DNA of 5,786 nt from assembly GCA_025925615.1 (NCBI GenBank), contig JAICLN010000273.1:1-5786 (forward strand), written 5' to 3'. Each line of letters begins with the position of its first letter. The stretch's first letter is position 1. Below, piece by piece: positions 1 to 4,970 of this stretch. The position numbers and the translations under genes were made by a program. The stretch is from Actinomycetospora sp. (lineage in GTDB: Bacteria; Actinomycetota; Actinomycetes; Mycobacteriales; Pseudonocardiaceae). The notes under the pieces were generated by a model. It made no database searches and had not been told where the DNA came from. It was given only the letters and a program-made list of their open reading frames with translations.

Positions 1-381
1 CACGCCGACAGGGGGTGGTTCCGCACCGGGGACGCGGCCGTGGTCGACGAGGCCGGCTACCCCCGCAGCGTCGGGCGGCGCTCGGTCGACCTCATCAAGT
101 CCGGCGGCTACCGCATCGGCGCCGGCGAGGTCGAGACGGCGCTGCTCGCGTACGCCGGGATCAGCGAGGCCGCCGTGGTCGGCGAGCCCGACGACGACCT
201 CGGCCAGCGCATCGTCGCCCACGTCGTCTGCCCCGACGGGCCCGTGGACGCCCAGCAGGTCATGGACTTCGTCGGCGAACGGCTCTCCAAGCACAAGCGC
301 CCGCGCGAGGTCGTCGTCGTCGAGGAACTGCCCCGCAACGCGATGGGGAAGGTCCAGAAGGCGCGGTTACGTCGCGCGTAG
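1..381 (+). CDS. Malonyl-CoA synthetase / FadD36-like acyl-CoA ligase, C-terminal part
   Basis: The reading frame is open from base 1 to the TAG at 379-381, so the start and most of the protein lie upstream; 126 residues are visible. It belongs to the ANL (AMP-forming acyl-CoA synthetase) superfamily. Visible motifs, in order, are GWFRTGD (residues 5-11), the hinge block GRRSVDLIKSGGYRIGAGEVE ending near residue 46 (split here as GRRSVDLIKSGG then YRIGAGEVE), and the C-terminal PRNAMGKVQK containing the catalytic lysine (codon 349-351). The wording DLIKSGGYRIGAGEVE, rather than the commoner ISGGENIYP form, resembles MatB/ACSF3 malonyl-CoA synthetases and mycobacterial FadD36; this is from memory of the families. 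Such enzymes activate malonate or methylmalonate with ATP and CoA in the cytosol. The substrate cannot be fixed because the acyl pocket is outside the window. The GTG at 40 is internal, not a start. The gene ends inside the convergent desaturase gene. A TTA leucine codon, rare in such genomes, sits at 367-369. Confidence 0.88.
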   Translation, partial: HADRGWFRTGDAAVVDEAGYPRSVGRRSVDLIKSGGYRIGAGEVETALLAYAGISEAAVVGEPDDDLGQRIVAHVVCPDGPVDAQQVMDFVGERLSKHKRPREVVVVEELPRNAMGKVQKARLRRA

Positions 382-1272
382 GTTCTCGAGGCGCTCCGGG
401 CGCGGCCAGCGCACCTTCCAGGCCCATCCGAGCTTCTCGAACAGCGCGATCGTCTCCGCCGAGAGGTCGATCTCGAAGCGACCGACGCCGTGGCGGGCGG
501 ACGTCGGGTCGGCGTGGTGCAGGTTGTGCCAGGACTCGCCCATCGAGAGCAGCGCGAGCGGCCACACGTTGGTCGATCGGTCGCGCACGCGCCACGGCCG
601 CTCGCCGACCATGTGGCAGATCGAGTTCGTCGACCACGCCACGTGGTGCGAGAGCGCGATCCGCACCAGGCCCGCCCAGAAGAACGCGGTGACCGCGCCC
701 CAGAACGTCCAGGTCACGAGCCCGCCGATGATCGCCGGCACCACGAAGGACGCGAACGTGATCCACCCGAACCAGCGGCTGACCCGCACGATGTTCGGGT
801 CGGCGAGCAGGTCGGGGCAGTAGCGGCGCTGGTCGGAGAGGGTGCGCTCGAGGATCCAGCCGAGGTGGGCGTGCCAGAAGCCGCGCACCAGGGCCGCGGG
901 CGAGGTGCCGTAGCGCCACGGCGAGTGCGGGTCGCCCTCCTTGTCGGCGAAGGCGTGGTGGCGGCGGTGGTCGGCGACCCAGTGCGTCACCGGTCCCTGC
1001 ACGGACAGACTGCCCGCCACGGCGAGGGCGATCTTGAGCGCACGCCCGCAGCGGAAGGCGCCGTGGGTGAAGTACCGGTGGAACCCGACGGTGACGCCGA
1101 GCATGGACACGACGTAGAAGCCGACGGCGAGCCCGGCGTCGAGCCACGACAGGCCCCACCCCCAGGCCAGCGGGACGGCCCCGAGCAGCGCCGCGAACGG
1201 CACCAGCACCGCCAGATAGGTCATGACGTGGGGAGCGAGGGGTCGGGGCAGGACAGCGGCGGTGGAAGGCAC
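367..1272 (-). CDS. Membrane acyl-CoA desaturase (delta-9 / DesA3-like)
   Basis: A 301-residue integral-membrane di-iron fatty acyl desaturase, which would introduce a cis double bond into long-chain acyl-CoA using O2 and electrons from a reductase. All three histidine clusters are present: HRYFTH (65-70), HRRHH (102-106) and HNLHH (249-253), plus the extra conserved histidine in NSICH (220). WHAHLGW (133-139) and GDPHSPW (113-119) are also typical of the stearoyl-CoA desaturase family. Hydrophobic stretches near residues 17-38, 45-62, 80-92 and 167-203 fit the usual pattern of membrane segments. The length is normal for the bacterial family and there is no fused cytochrome b5 domain, so a separate electron donor is needed. 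The start chosen is GTG at 1272, with GGGAGA (complement of 1284-1289) 11 nt before it; the internal ATG at 1224 lacks a Shine-Dalgarno sequence. The TAA stop overlaps the convergent ligase gene by 15 bp. Exact position of desaturation and substrate length are not readable from sequence. Confidence 0.95.
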   Translation of the reverse strand: MPSTAAVLPRPLAPHVMTYLAVLVPFAALLGAVPLAWGWGLSWLDAGLAVGFYVVSMLGVTVGFHRYFTHGAFRCGRALKIALAVAGSLSVQGPVTHWVADHRRHHAFADKEGDPHSPWRYGTSPAALVRGFWHAHLGWILERTLSDQRRYCPDLLADPNIVRVSRWFGWITFASFVVPAIIGGLVTWTFWGAVTAFFWAGLVRIALSHHVAWSTNSICHMVGERPWRVRDRSTNVWPLALLSMGESWHNLHHADPTSARHGVGRFEIDLSAETIALFEKLGWAWKVRWPRPERLENLRAT

Positions 1273-1305
1273 GGTGTGGTGTCTCTCCCGGAGAATCGGT
1301 GCAAC

Positions 1306-1335
1306 GGTCTACGACGGTACGTCGTGGACCGTCAC
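1306..1335 (-). promoter_or_regulatory. Candidate promoter of the desaturase gene
   Basis: On the minus strand, GTGACG (complement of 1330-1335; four of six match TTGACA) lies 18 nt before TAGACC (complement of 1306-1311), a partial TANNNT -10 box. Transcription would begin near 1300, giving a short 5' leader before the GTG at 1272. An alternative -10, TACCGT (complement of 1314-1319), has no good -35. Assigned by inspection only. Confidence 0.35.
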
Positions 1336-1339
1336 GACG
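1320..1339. promoter_or_regulatory. Perfect 7-bp inverted repeat, candidate repressor operator
   Basis: CGTCGTG (1320-1326), a 6-bp spacer, then CACGACG (1333-1339) form a perfect dyad covering the candidate -35 box of the desaturase gene. A further half-site, ACGAC, lies at 1311-1315 and makes a second, overlapping dyad with GTCGT (1321-1325). A dimeric repressor, for example of the TetR type that controls desaturases in mycobacteria, is a reasonable guess. No regulator gene is in the window. Confidence 0.45.
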
Positions 1340-1443
1340 AGTCTGCCGCGTCCCGAGGCTGCCCGCGCTCGGTGACCGGATGACTGCGCACGGCCATCCG
1401 GCGCACCACGCGGTGATGAGGACCCGGAGTACGTGCCGACCTG

Positions 1444-1449
1444 TAGGCT
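1444..1449 (+). promoter_or_regulatory. -10 box of a leaderless promoter for the aroF leader
   Basis: TAGGCT matches the actinobacterial TANNNT -10 pattern and ends 7 nt before the GTG at 1457. That is where transcription normally begins in these bacteria, so the mRNA probably starts with the leader peptide's start codon. No convincing -35 is seen at 1421-1426. The same -10/7 nt/start-codon layout occurs before mutA. Confidence 0.55.
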
Positions 1450-1456
1450 GATCTCC

Positions 1457-1522
1457 GTGCAGCGCTGGTACCGGTTTACGTGCCCGGCCCGGGAGGGGTC
1501 GGCGGGTAGACCGCTGCGCTGA
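1457..1522 (+). CDS. Putative aromatic-rich leader peptide (21 aa) upstream of aroF
   Basis: A short open frame runs from GTG 1457 to TGA 1520-1522 and reads MQRWYRFTC followed by an unremarkable Arg/Gly/Pro-containing tail. Codons 4-7 are Trp-Tyr-Arg-Phe, so all three aromatic amino acids appear within four codons, ahead of the gene for the first enzyme of the aromatic pathway. The Phe codon is TTT, rare in so GC-rich a genome, which would favour slow decoding. There is no Shine-Dalgarno, but the -10 box 7 nt upstream predicts a leaderless start at this GTG. The gap from its stop to the aroF ATG is 94 nt and holds several stems. By analogy with trp, phe and his leaders, ribosome stalling at these codons when charged aromatic tRNAs are scarce would raise aroF expression. 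The peptide itself probably has no other role. It is too short for homology proof, so the call rests on composition, position and promoter. Confidence 0.6.
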   Translation: MQRWYRFTCPAREGSAGRPLR

Positions 1523-1608
1523 ACTCCCACCCCGCAAGCCGGACCCGGAACCGGCTCGGCGGGATCGCGGCGGGCGGGAACGGGTCGTCAGGCACCCGAC
1601 CCGGAGGA
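1457..1608 (+). promoter_or_regulatory. Candidate attenuator RNA region of aroF
   Basis: Several complementary segments fit a leader-controlled switch. 1457-1464 pairs with 1512-1519 (8 bp, one G-U), enclosing the Trp-Tyr-Arg-Phe codons. 1537-1542 pairs with 1551-1556 (AGCCGG/CCGGCT). 1581-1587 pairs with 1597-1603 (CGGGTCG/CGACCCG), ending on the first G of the aroF Shine-Dalgarno GGAGGA (1603-1608). 1496-1502 (GGGTCGG, inside the leader frame) is perfectly complementary to 1596-1602 and so excludes the previous stem. No run of U follows any stem, so control may act on ribosome access rather than by intrinsic termination. Pairings were found by eye, without energy calculation. Confidence 0.42.
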
Positions 1609-1616
1609 CTCCCCCG

Positions 1617-2684
1617 ATGACCGCCCCGACGCTCGACGCCGCGCCGCTCGACGGCGCGCGCACCACCGCCGTCACCCCGTTGCCCTCGCCCGCCCTGCTG
1701 CGTCACGACCTGCCGGCCGGACCCGTCGTCGCCGACTCCGTCCGCCGCGGCCGCGCCGCGGCCGTCGACGTGCTGCACGGCGACGACGACCGTCTGCTCG
1801 TCGTCGTCGGGCCCTGCTCGATCCACGACGACGAGGCCGCGCGCGAGTACGGCGTCCGCCTCGCCGAGCAGGCCGCCGCGCACGCCGACGACCTCCACGT
1901 CGTGATGCGGACCTACTTCGAGAAGCCGCGCTCGACCATCGGGTGGAAGGGCCTCATCAACGACCCGGGCCTCGACGGCAGCTTCGACGTCGCCCGCGGC
2001 CTGCGCACCGCCCGCGCGCTGATGCTCGACCTCGCCGCGCTCGGCCTGCCGCTGGGCTGCGAGTTCCTCGACCCGATCACGCCGCAGTACCTCGCCGACC
2101 TCGTCGCCTGGGGCTCGATCGGTGCGCGCACCGCGGCCAGCCAGGTGCACCGTCAGCTCGCGAGCGGGCTGTCGATGCCGGTCGGGATCAAGAACGGCAC
2201 CGACGGCGACGTGGCCGTGGCCGTCGACGCGATCGGCGCGGCCGCGGCCCCGCACGCGTTCATGGGCGTGACGCCCGAGGGGTTGGCCGGCCTGATCACC
2301 ACCACCGGCAACGCCGACGCCCACCTGATCCTGCGCGGCGGCTCGTCCGGCCCGAACTTCGACGCGGCGTCGGTGGACGCGGCGGTGACCCGACTGGGTG
2401 CGGCCGGGCGTCCCGCGCGTGTCGTCGTCGACGCGAGCCACGGCAACTCCGGCAAGGACCACCGGCGCCAGCCCGGCGTCGTCGCCGACCTCGCACGCCA
2501 GGTCGCGGGCGGTGGACCGGTCGCCGGGGTCATGGTCGAGAGCTTCCTGGTCGAGGGACGCCAGGAGATCGGCCCGGACATGGTGCGCGGGTGCAGCGTC
2601 ACCGACAGCTGCGTCGGGTGGGACACCACCGTCGATCTGCTCGACGAGCTCGCCGGGGCGGTGCGGACGCGGCGGCGCGGGTGA
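1617..2684 (+). CDS. aroF: DAHP synthase, type I (AroF/AroG/AroH family)
   Basis: 3-deoxy-D-arabino-heptulosonate-7-phosphate synthase (355 aa) condenses phosphoenolpyruvate with erythrose 4-phosphate, the committed step to chorismate and to Phe, Tyr and Trp, in the cytosol. Family motifs span the protein: GPCSIHD (65-71), MRTYFEKPRS (97-106), GWKGLINDP (109-117), ASQVHRQLASG (174-184), KNGTDGD (192-198), DASHGNSGKDH (272-282), VESFLVEGRQ (308-317) and SVTDSCVGW (327-335). By alignment with E. coli AroG from memory, the metal ligands are Cys67, His275, Glu309 and Asp330, all present. Length matches the roughly 350-residue E. coli enzymes, with a slightly longer N-terminus and a shorter loop before residue 327. 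Which aromatic acid inhibits it cannot be told. Start: ATG 1617 with GGAGGA 8 nt upstream. Many actinobacteria rely on the unrelated-looking type II enzyme, so a second DAHP synthase elsewhere is possible. The paralogue letter of the symbol is nominal. Confidence 0.95.
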   Translation: MTAPTLDAAPLDGARTTAVTPLPSPALLRHDLPAGPVVADSVRRGRAAAVDVLHGDDDRLLVVVGPCSIHDDEAAREYGVRLAEQAAAHADDLHVVMRTYFEKPRSTIGWKGLINDPGLDGSFDVARGLRTARALMLDLAALGLPLGCEFLDPITPQYLADLVAWGSIGARTAASQVHRQLASGLSMPVGIKNGTDGDVAVAVDAIGAAAAPHAFMGVTPEGLAGLITTTGNADAHLILRGGSSGPNFDAASVDAAVTRLGAAGRPARVVVDASHGNSGKDHRRQPGVVADLARQVAGGGPVAGVMVESFLVEGRQEIGPDMVRGCSVTDSCVGWDTTVDLLDELAGAVRTRRRG

Positions 2685-2692
2685 GCTGGCGA

Positions 2693-2711
2693 CTCGAGCT
2701 GCGGGCTCGAG
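2693..2711 (+). terminator. Candidate terminator hairpin after aroF
   Basis: CTCGAGC (2693-2699), loop TGCGG, GCTCGAG (2705-2711) form a perfect 7-bp stem 8 nt beyond the aroF stop. No U-tract follows, as is common for proposed actinobacterial hairpin terminators, so function is uncertain. A second overlapping 5-bp hairpin (2708-2712/2718-2722) arises from the tandem repeat. Confidence 0.45.
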
Positions 2712-2722
2712 CTGCGGGCTCG
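2693..2722 (+). repeat. Tandem 13-bp repeat (2.3 copies)
   Basis: CTCGAGCTGCGGG occurs at 2693-2705 and 2706-2718, followed by a partial CTCG at 2719-2722. Each unit together with the next forms a hairpin, so duplication of the unit doubles the stem downstream of aroF. Confidence 0.9.
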
Positions 2723-2744
2723 CCCGGTGTCCGCTCGGCCGCGA

Positions 2745-2801
2745 GGGGCACTGTGCGCAGGTCTGGGGGCGGTCGGACCTGTGTGGTGTGCTCGTGATCT
2801 T
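2745..2801 (+). repeat. 57-bp imperfect direct repeat, copy A
   Basis: Aligns without gaps to 2847-2903, with 49 of 57 bases identical by manual count (offset 102 bp). It contains an inverted pair CAGGTC (2758-2763) / GACCTG (2776-2781) that could fold as a stem, extendable to 8 bp with one G-U. It lies in the 324-bp gap between aroF and mutA, which holds no supported gene. Confidence 0.85.
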
Positions 2802-2846
2802 GGGGCTCGGGTGGAGGGCCGGTCTTCGGCCGGGCCGTCGGCGGCG

Positions 2847-2903
2847 GGGGCACTGGGCGCAGGTCTACGAGCCGTCGGAGCTGCGTGGTGTGCCCGTGAT
2901 CTT
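2847..2903 (+). repeat. 57-bp imperfect direct repeat, copy B
   Basis: Second copy of the 2745-2801 unit. The outer stem pairing is kept (CGCAG with CTGCG, where copy A has CTGTG), while one inner pair is lost (GGTC against GAGC). Between the copies is a small hairpin, GGCCG (2817-2821) / CGGCC (2827-2831) with a 5-nt loop. Function unknown; possibly a member of a dispersed intergenic family. Confidence 0.85.
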
Positions 2904-2927
2904 CGGATCGGCCGGACCCGGCGAGCT

Positions 2928-2941
2928 GAACCGATTCGGCC
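2928..2941. promoter_or_regulatory. 14-bp near-palindrome, distal copy upstream of mutA
   Basis: GAACCGATTCGGCC has a CCGA-T-TCGG dyad at its core and matches 12 of 14 bases of the proximal copy at 2973-2986. It lies 45 bp farther upstream on the same strand. Two similar sites before an operon suggest binding of a regulator. This is inference; no regulator gene is in the window. Confidence 0.4.
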
Positions 2942-2972
2942 GCCCCGGGCCGGTGGCGTGAGCCATGACGGC

Positions 2973-2986
2973 GAACCGGTCCGGCC
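2973..2986. promoter_or_regulatory. 14-bp near-palindrome, proximal copy over the mutA -35 zone
   Basis: GAACCGGTCCGGCC, the second copy of the element at 2928-2941. If transcription starts at 3009, it covers about -36 to -23, where bound protein would block RNA polymerase, so a repressor operator is the simplest reading. Confidence 0.4.
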
Positions 2987-2995
2987 TGACCGTTC

Positions 2996-3001
2996 TACGA
3001 T
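2996..3001 (+). promoter_or_regulatory. -10 box of a leaderless mutAB promoter
   Basis: TACGAT is a good TANNNT -10 box and ends 7 nt before the mutA ATG (3009), predicting a transcript that begins at or next to the start codon. No Shine-Dalgarno precedes this ATG, which supports leaderless translation. A -35 is poor (GAACCG at 2973-2978, spacer 17). Confidence 0.6.
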
Positions 3002-3008
3002 CCCGGCC

Positions 3009-4952
3009 ATGACAGCCGGACCATCGACGTCGGGATCCCCGGAGGCGCCCGAGGAGCTCGTGCTCGCGGGAGAGTTCGACACGCCGGACCGGGAGCGGTG
3101 GCGCGAGCTGGTGGCGGGGGCGCTCTCGAAGTCGGGCCGCGAGGTCCGTCCCGAGGACGCCGAGGCCGCGCTCGCCACCGCCACCGACGACGGCTTCGAG
3201 ATCGCCGCGCTCTACACCGCGCAGGACGTCCCGGACGTCGCCGCGGGGGTGCCGGGGCGGCCGCCGCACACCCGGGCGTCCCGCCCCGAGGGGCACGTGG
3301 CCGACGGGTGGGGGGTGCGCCAGCGGCACGCGTTCCCCGCCGACGCCGACCTCGCGGCAGCGCACGACGTCGTGATGGCCGACCTCGAGGGCGGGGTCAC
3401 GTCGCTCTGGCTGGTGCTCGGCGACGCGGGCGGCCCGCCGGTCGACGCGCTGCCGACGCTGCTCGAGGGCGTCCTGCTGGACCTCGCCCCGATCGCGCTC
3501 TCCGCCGGCCGTGACACCCCCGACGCTGCCGCCACGCTGCTGCGCCTCGCCGATGAGCACGGCGTGGCCGGCACGCTCGGCGGGTCGCTCGGCTACGACC
3601 CGCTGCTCGCCCGCACCCGCGGGGGCCCGGCCCTGGACGACGCCTACCTCGAGTCGATGGTCGAGCACTCCCGCACGGCCGCGTCCGACCACCCGGGCCT
3701 GGCCACCGTCGTCGCCGACGGGTTGCCCTTCCACGAGGCGGGCGGCTCGGACGGCCAGGAGCTCGGGGCCGCGCTGGCGGCCGGGCTGTACGCGGTGCGG
3801 CTGCTGAACGACGCGAGCCTCTCCGTGGACGAGGCGTTCGCACGGGTCGAGCTCCGTCTCGCGGCCACGGCCGACCAGTTCGCCACGCTCGCCAAGCTCC
3901 GCGCCGCGCGGCGGTGCTGGGATCGGATCGGCGCCGTCGCCGGGGCGTCCGACGAGGCGCGGGGCGCCCGGATCCACGCCGTCACCTCGCCCGCGATGAT
4001 GACCACCCGCGACCCATACGTGAACATCCTGCGCACCACCGTCGCGTGCGTCGGGGCCGGACTCGGCGGGGCGGACGCCGTCACGGTACTGCCCTTCGAC
4101 GCCGCGCTCGGCCTGCCCGACGACTTCTCCCGCCGCGTCGCCCGCAACACCCAGGCGCTGCTGCTCGAGGAGTCCCACCTCGCGCACGTCATCGACCCCG
4201 CGGGCGGGTCCTGGTACGTCGAGACGCTCACCGACGACCTCGCGCACGCCGCGTGGGAGGTGTTCACGACGATCGAGCGCGCCGGCGGCGCGGCCGCGGC
4301 CCTCGAGCCAGGGGAGCACGCCGATAGGGGATCAGTGGCCGCGGCGCTCGACGAGACCTGGCAGCGCCGCGCCGACCGGATCGCCCACCGGCGCGACCCG
4401 ATCACCGGCGTCAGCGAGTACCCCAACCTGGCCGAGTCGCTGCCGACGCGGGACCCGGCGCCCACCGATGAGCACTCGGGCGGCCTGCCGCGCCGCCGCT
4501 ACGCGCAGGTCTTCGAGGACCTCCGCGACCGGGCCGACGCCCGGCCGGAGCGGCCGGTGGCGTTCCTCGCCACCCTCGGGGCGCTGGCCCAGTACACCGC
4601 CCGCACCTCGTTCGCGACGAACCTGCTGCACGCCGGTGGGATCGACGTCGTCGAGGGTCCGGGCGGCACCGAGGTCGACGAGATCGTCACGGCGTTCCGG
4701 AAGGCCGGGACCCCGATCGCCGTCGTCGCCTCCAGCGACAAGGTCTACGCCGAGCACGCGGCCGACCTCGCGACGGCCCTGGCCGACGCCGGCGCCACGC
4801 GGATCCTGCTCGCCGGTCCTCCGAAGACGCCGGGACTCGGGCCCAATGAGGGGAGCACGCCGATAGGGGCGCTCACCGGGTACCTGTACTCCGGGTGCGA
4901 CGCCGCCGCGCTGCTGACCGACCTGCTCGACCACACCGACTCGAGCAGCTGA
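3009..4952 (+). CDS. mutA: Methylmalonyl-CoA mutase small (beta) subunit
   Basis: A 647-residue subunit of the heterodimeric mutase that interconverts methylmalonyl-CoA and succinyl-CoA, used in propionate, odd-chain and branched-chain catabolism or to supply methylmalonyl-CoA for synthesis. Residues about 15-430 form the TIM-barrel-like half (TRDPYVNILRTTVACVGAGL at 333-352, LEESHLAHVIDPAGGSWYVE at 386-405, RRDPITGVSEYPNL at 461-474). Residues about 515-640 resemble the cobalamin-binding fold but have TLGALAQYT where MutB carries the DxHxxG cobalamin motif. That loss is normal for MutA, which is the non-catalytic partner. ATG 3009 is chosen although the frame stays open back to 2727, because the preceding 94 codons cover repeats and the promoter, and the family N-terminus (EELVLAGEF, 15-23) begins just after it. 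mutB follows after 18 nt. Two copies of a 21-bp repeat (4310-4330, 4849-4869) encode residues 434-441 and 614-621, apparently in variable loops. Confidence 0.95.
   Translation: MTAGPSTSGSPEAPEELVLAGEFDTPDRERWRELVAGALSKSGREVRPEDAEAALATATDDGFEIAALYTAQDVPDVAAGVPGRPPHTRASRPEGHVADGWGVRQRHAFPADADLAAAHDVVMADLEGGVTSLWLVLGDAGGPPVDALPTLLEGVLLDLAPIALSAGRDTPDAAATLLRLADEHGVAGTLGGSLGYDPLLARTRGGPALDDAYLESMVEHSRTAASDHPGLATVVADGLPFHEAGGSDGQELGAALAAGLYAVRLLNDASLSVDEAFARVELRLAATADQFATLAKLRAARRCWDRIGAVAGASDEARGARIHAVTSPAMMTTRDPYVNILRTTVACVGAGLGGADAVTVLPFDAALGLPDDFSRRVARNTQALLLEESHLAHVIDPAGGSWYVETLTDDLAHAAWEVFTTIERAGGAAAALEPGEHADRGSVAAALDETWQRRADRIAHRRDPITGVSEYPNLAESLPTRDPAPTDEHSGGLPRRRYAQVFEDLRDRADARPERPVAFLATLGALAQYTARTSFATNLLHAGGIDVVEGPGGTEVDEIVTAFRKAGTPIAVVASSDKVYAEHAADLATALADAGATRILLAGPPKTPGLGPNEGSTPIGALTGYLYSGCDAAALLTDLLDHTDSSS
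4310..4330 (+). repeat. 21-bp exact repeat inside mutA, copy 1
   Basis: The core GGGGAGCACGCCGATAGGGG (4311-4330), preceded by A, is identical to 4849-4869. Here it is read as PGEHADRG, in a stretch where, from memory, related MutA proteins seem shorter. The offset between copies, 539 bp, is not a multiple of three, so the copies are read in different frames. Confidence 0.9.
4849..4869 (+). repeat. 21-bp exact repeat inside mutA, copy 2
   Basis: Second identical copy on the same strand, read here as EGSTPIGA, just before GYLYSGCDA (624-632) of the cobalamin-like fold. Because the peptides differ, protein homology within MutA cannot explain the DNA identity. Confidence 0.9.
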
Positions 4953-4970
4953 CAGAAGGGAGGCCGCCCG

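Noticed and set aside
391..403. GCGC-5 nt-GCGC hairpin near the ligase/desaturase junction as a terminator
   Set aside because: Only 4 bp of stem, inside the desaturase coding sequence, without a U-tract; expected by chance at this GC content.
1309..1530. 73-codon minus-strand frame in the desaturase-aroF gap
   Set aside because: No ribosome site, no recognisable content, and it overlaps the promoter elements and leader of both divergent genes.
1476..2462. 328-codon minus-strand frame across aroF
   Set aside because: Mirror of strong third-position G/C bias in aroF; the translated sequence is repetitive Val/Gly/Arg.
2727..3008. In-frame GTG extension of mutA by 94 codons
   Set aside because: It runs through the 57-bp repeats and the leaderless promoter. 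The extra peptide has no family likeness, and the normal MutA N-terminus starts after ATG 3009.
2865..4319. 484-codon open frame on the minus strand across mutA
   Set aside because: Antisense shadow typical of GC-rich coding DNA: Arg/Gly/Val-rich, low complexity, no domain, lying opposite a clear mutA.
4572..4610. Loss of the DxHxxG cobalamin motif in MutA read as a damaging mutation
   Set aside because: MutA subunits normally lack this motif; cobalamin is bound by MutB.
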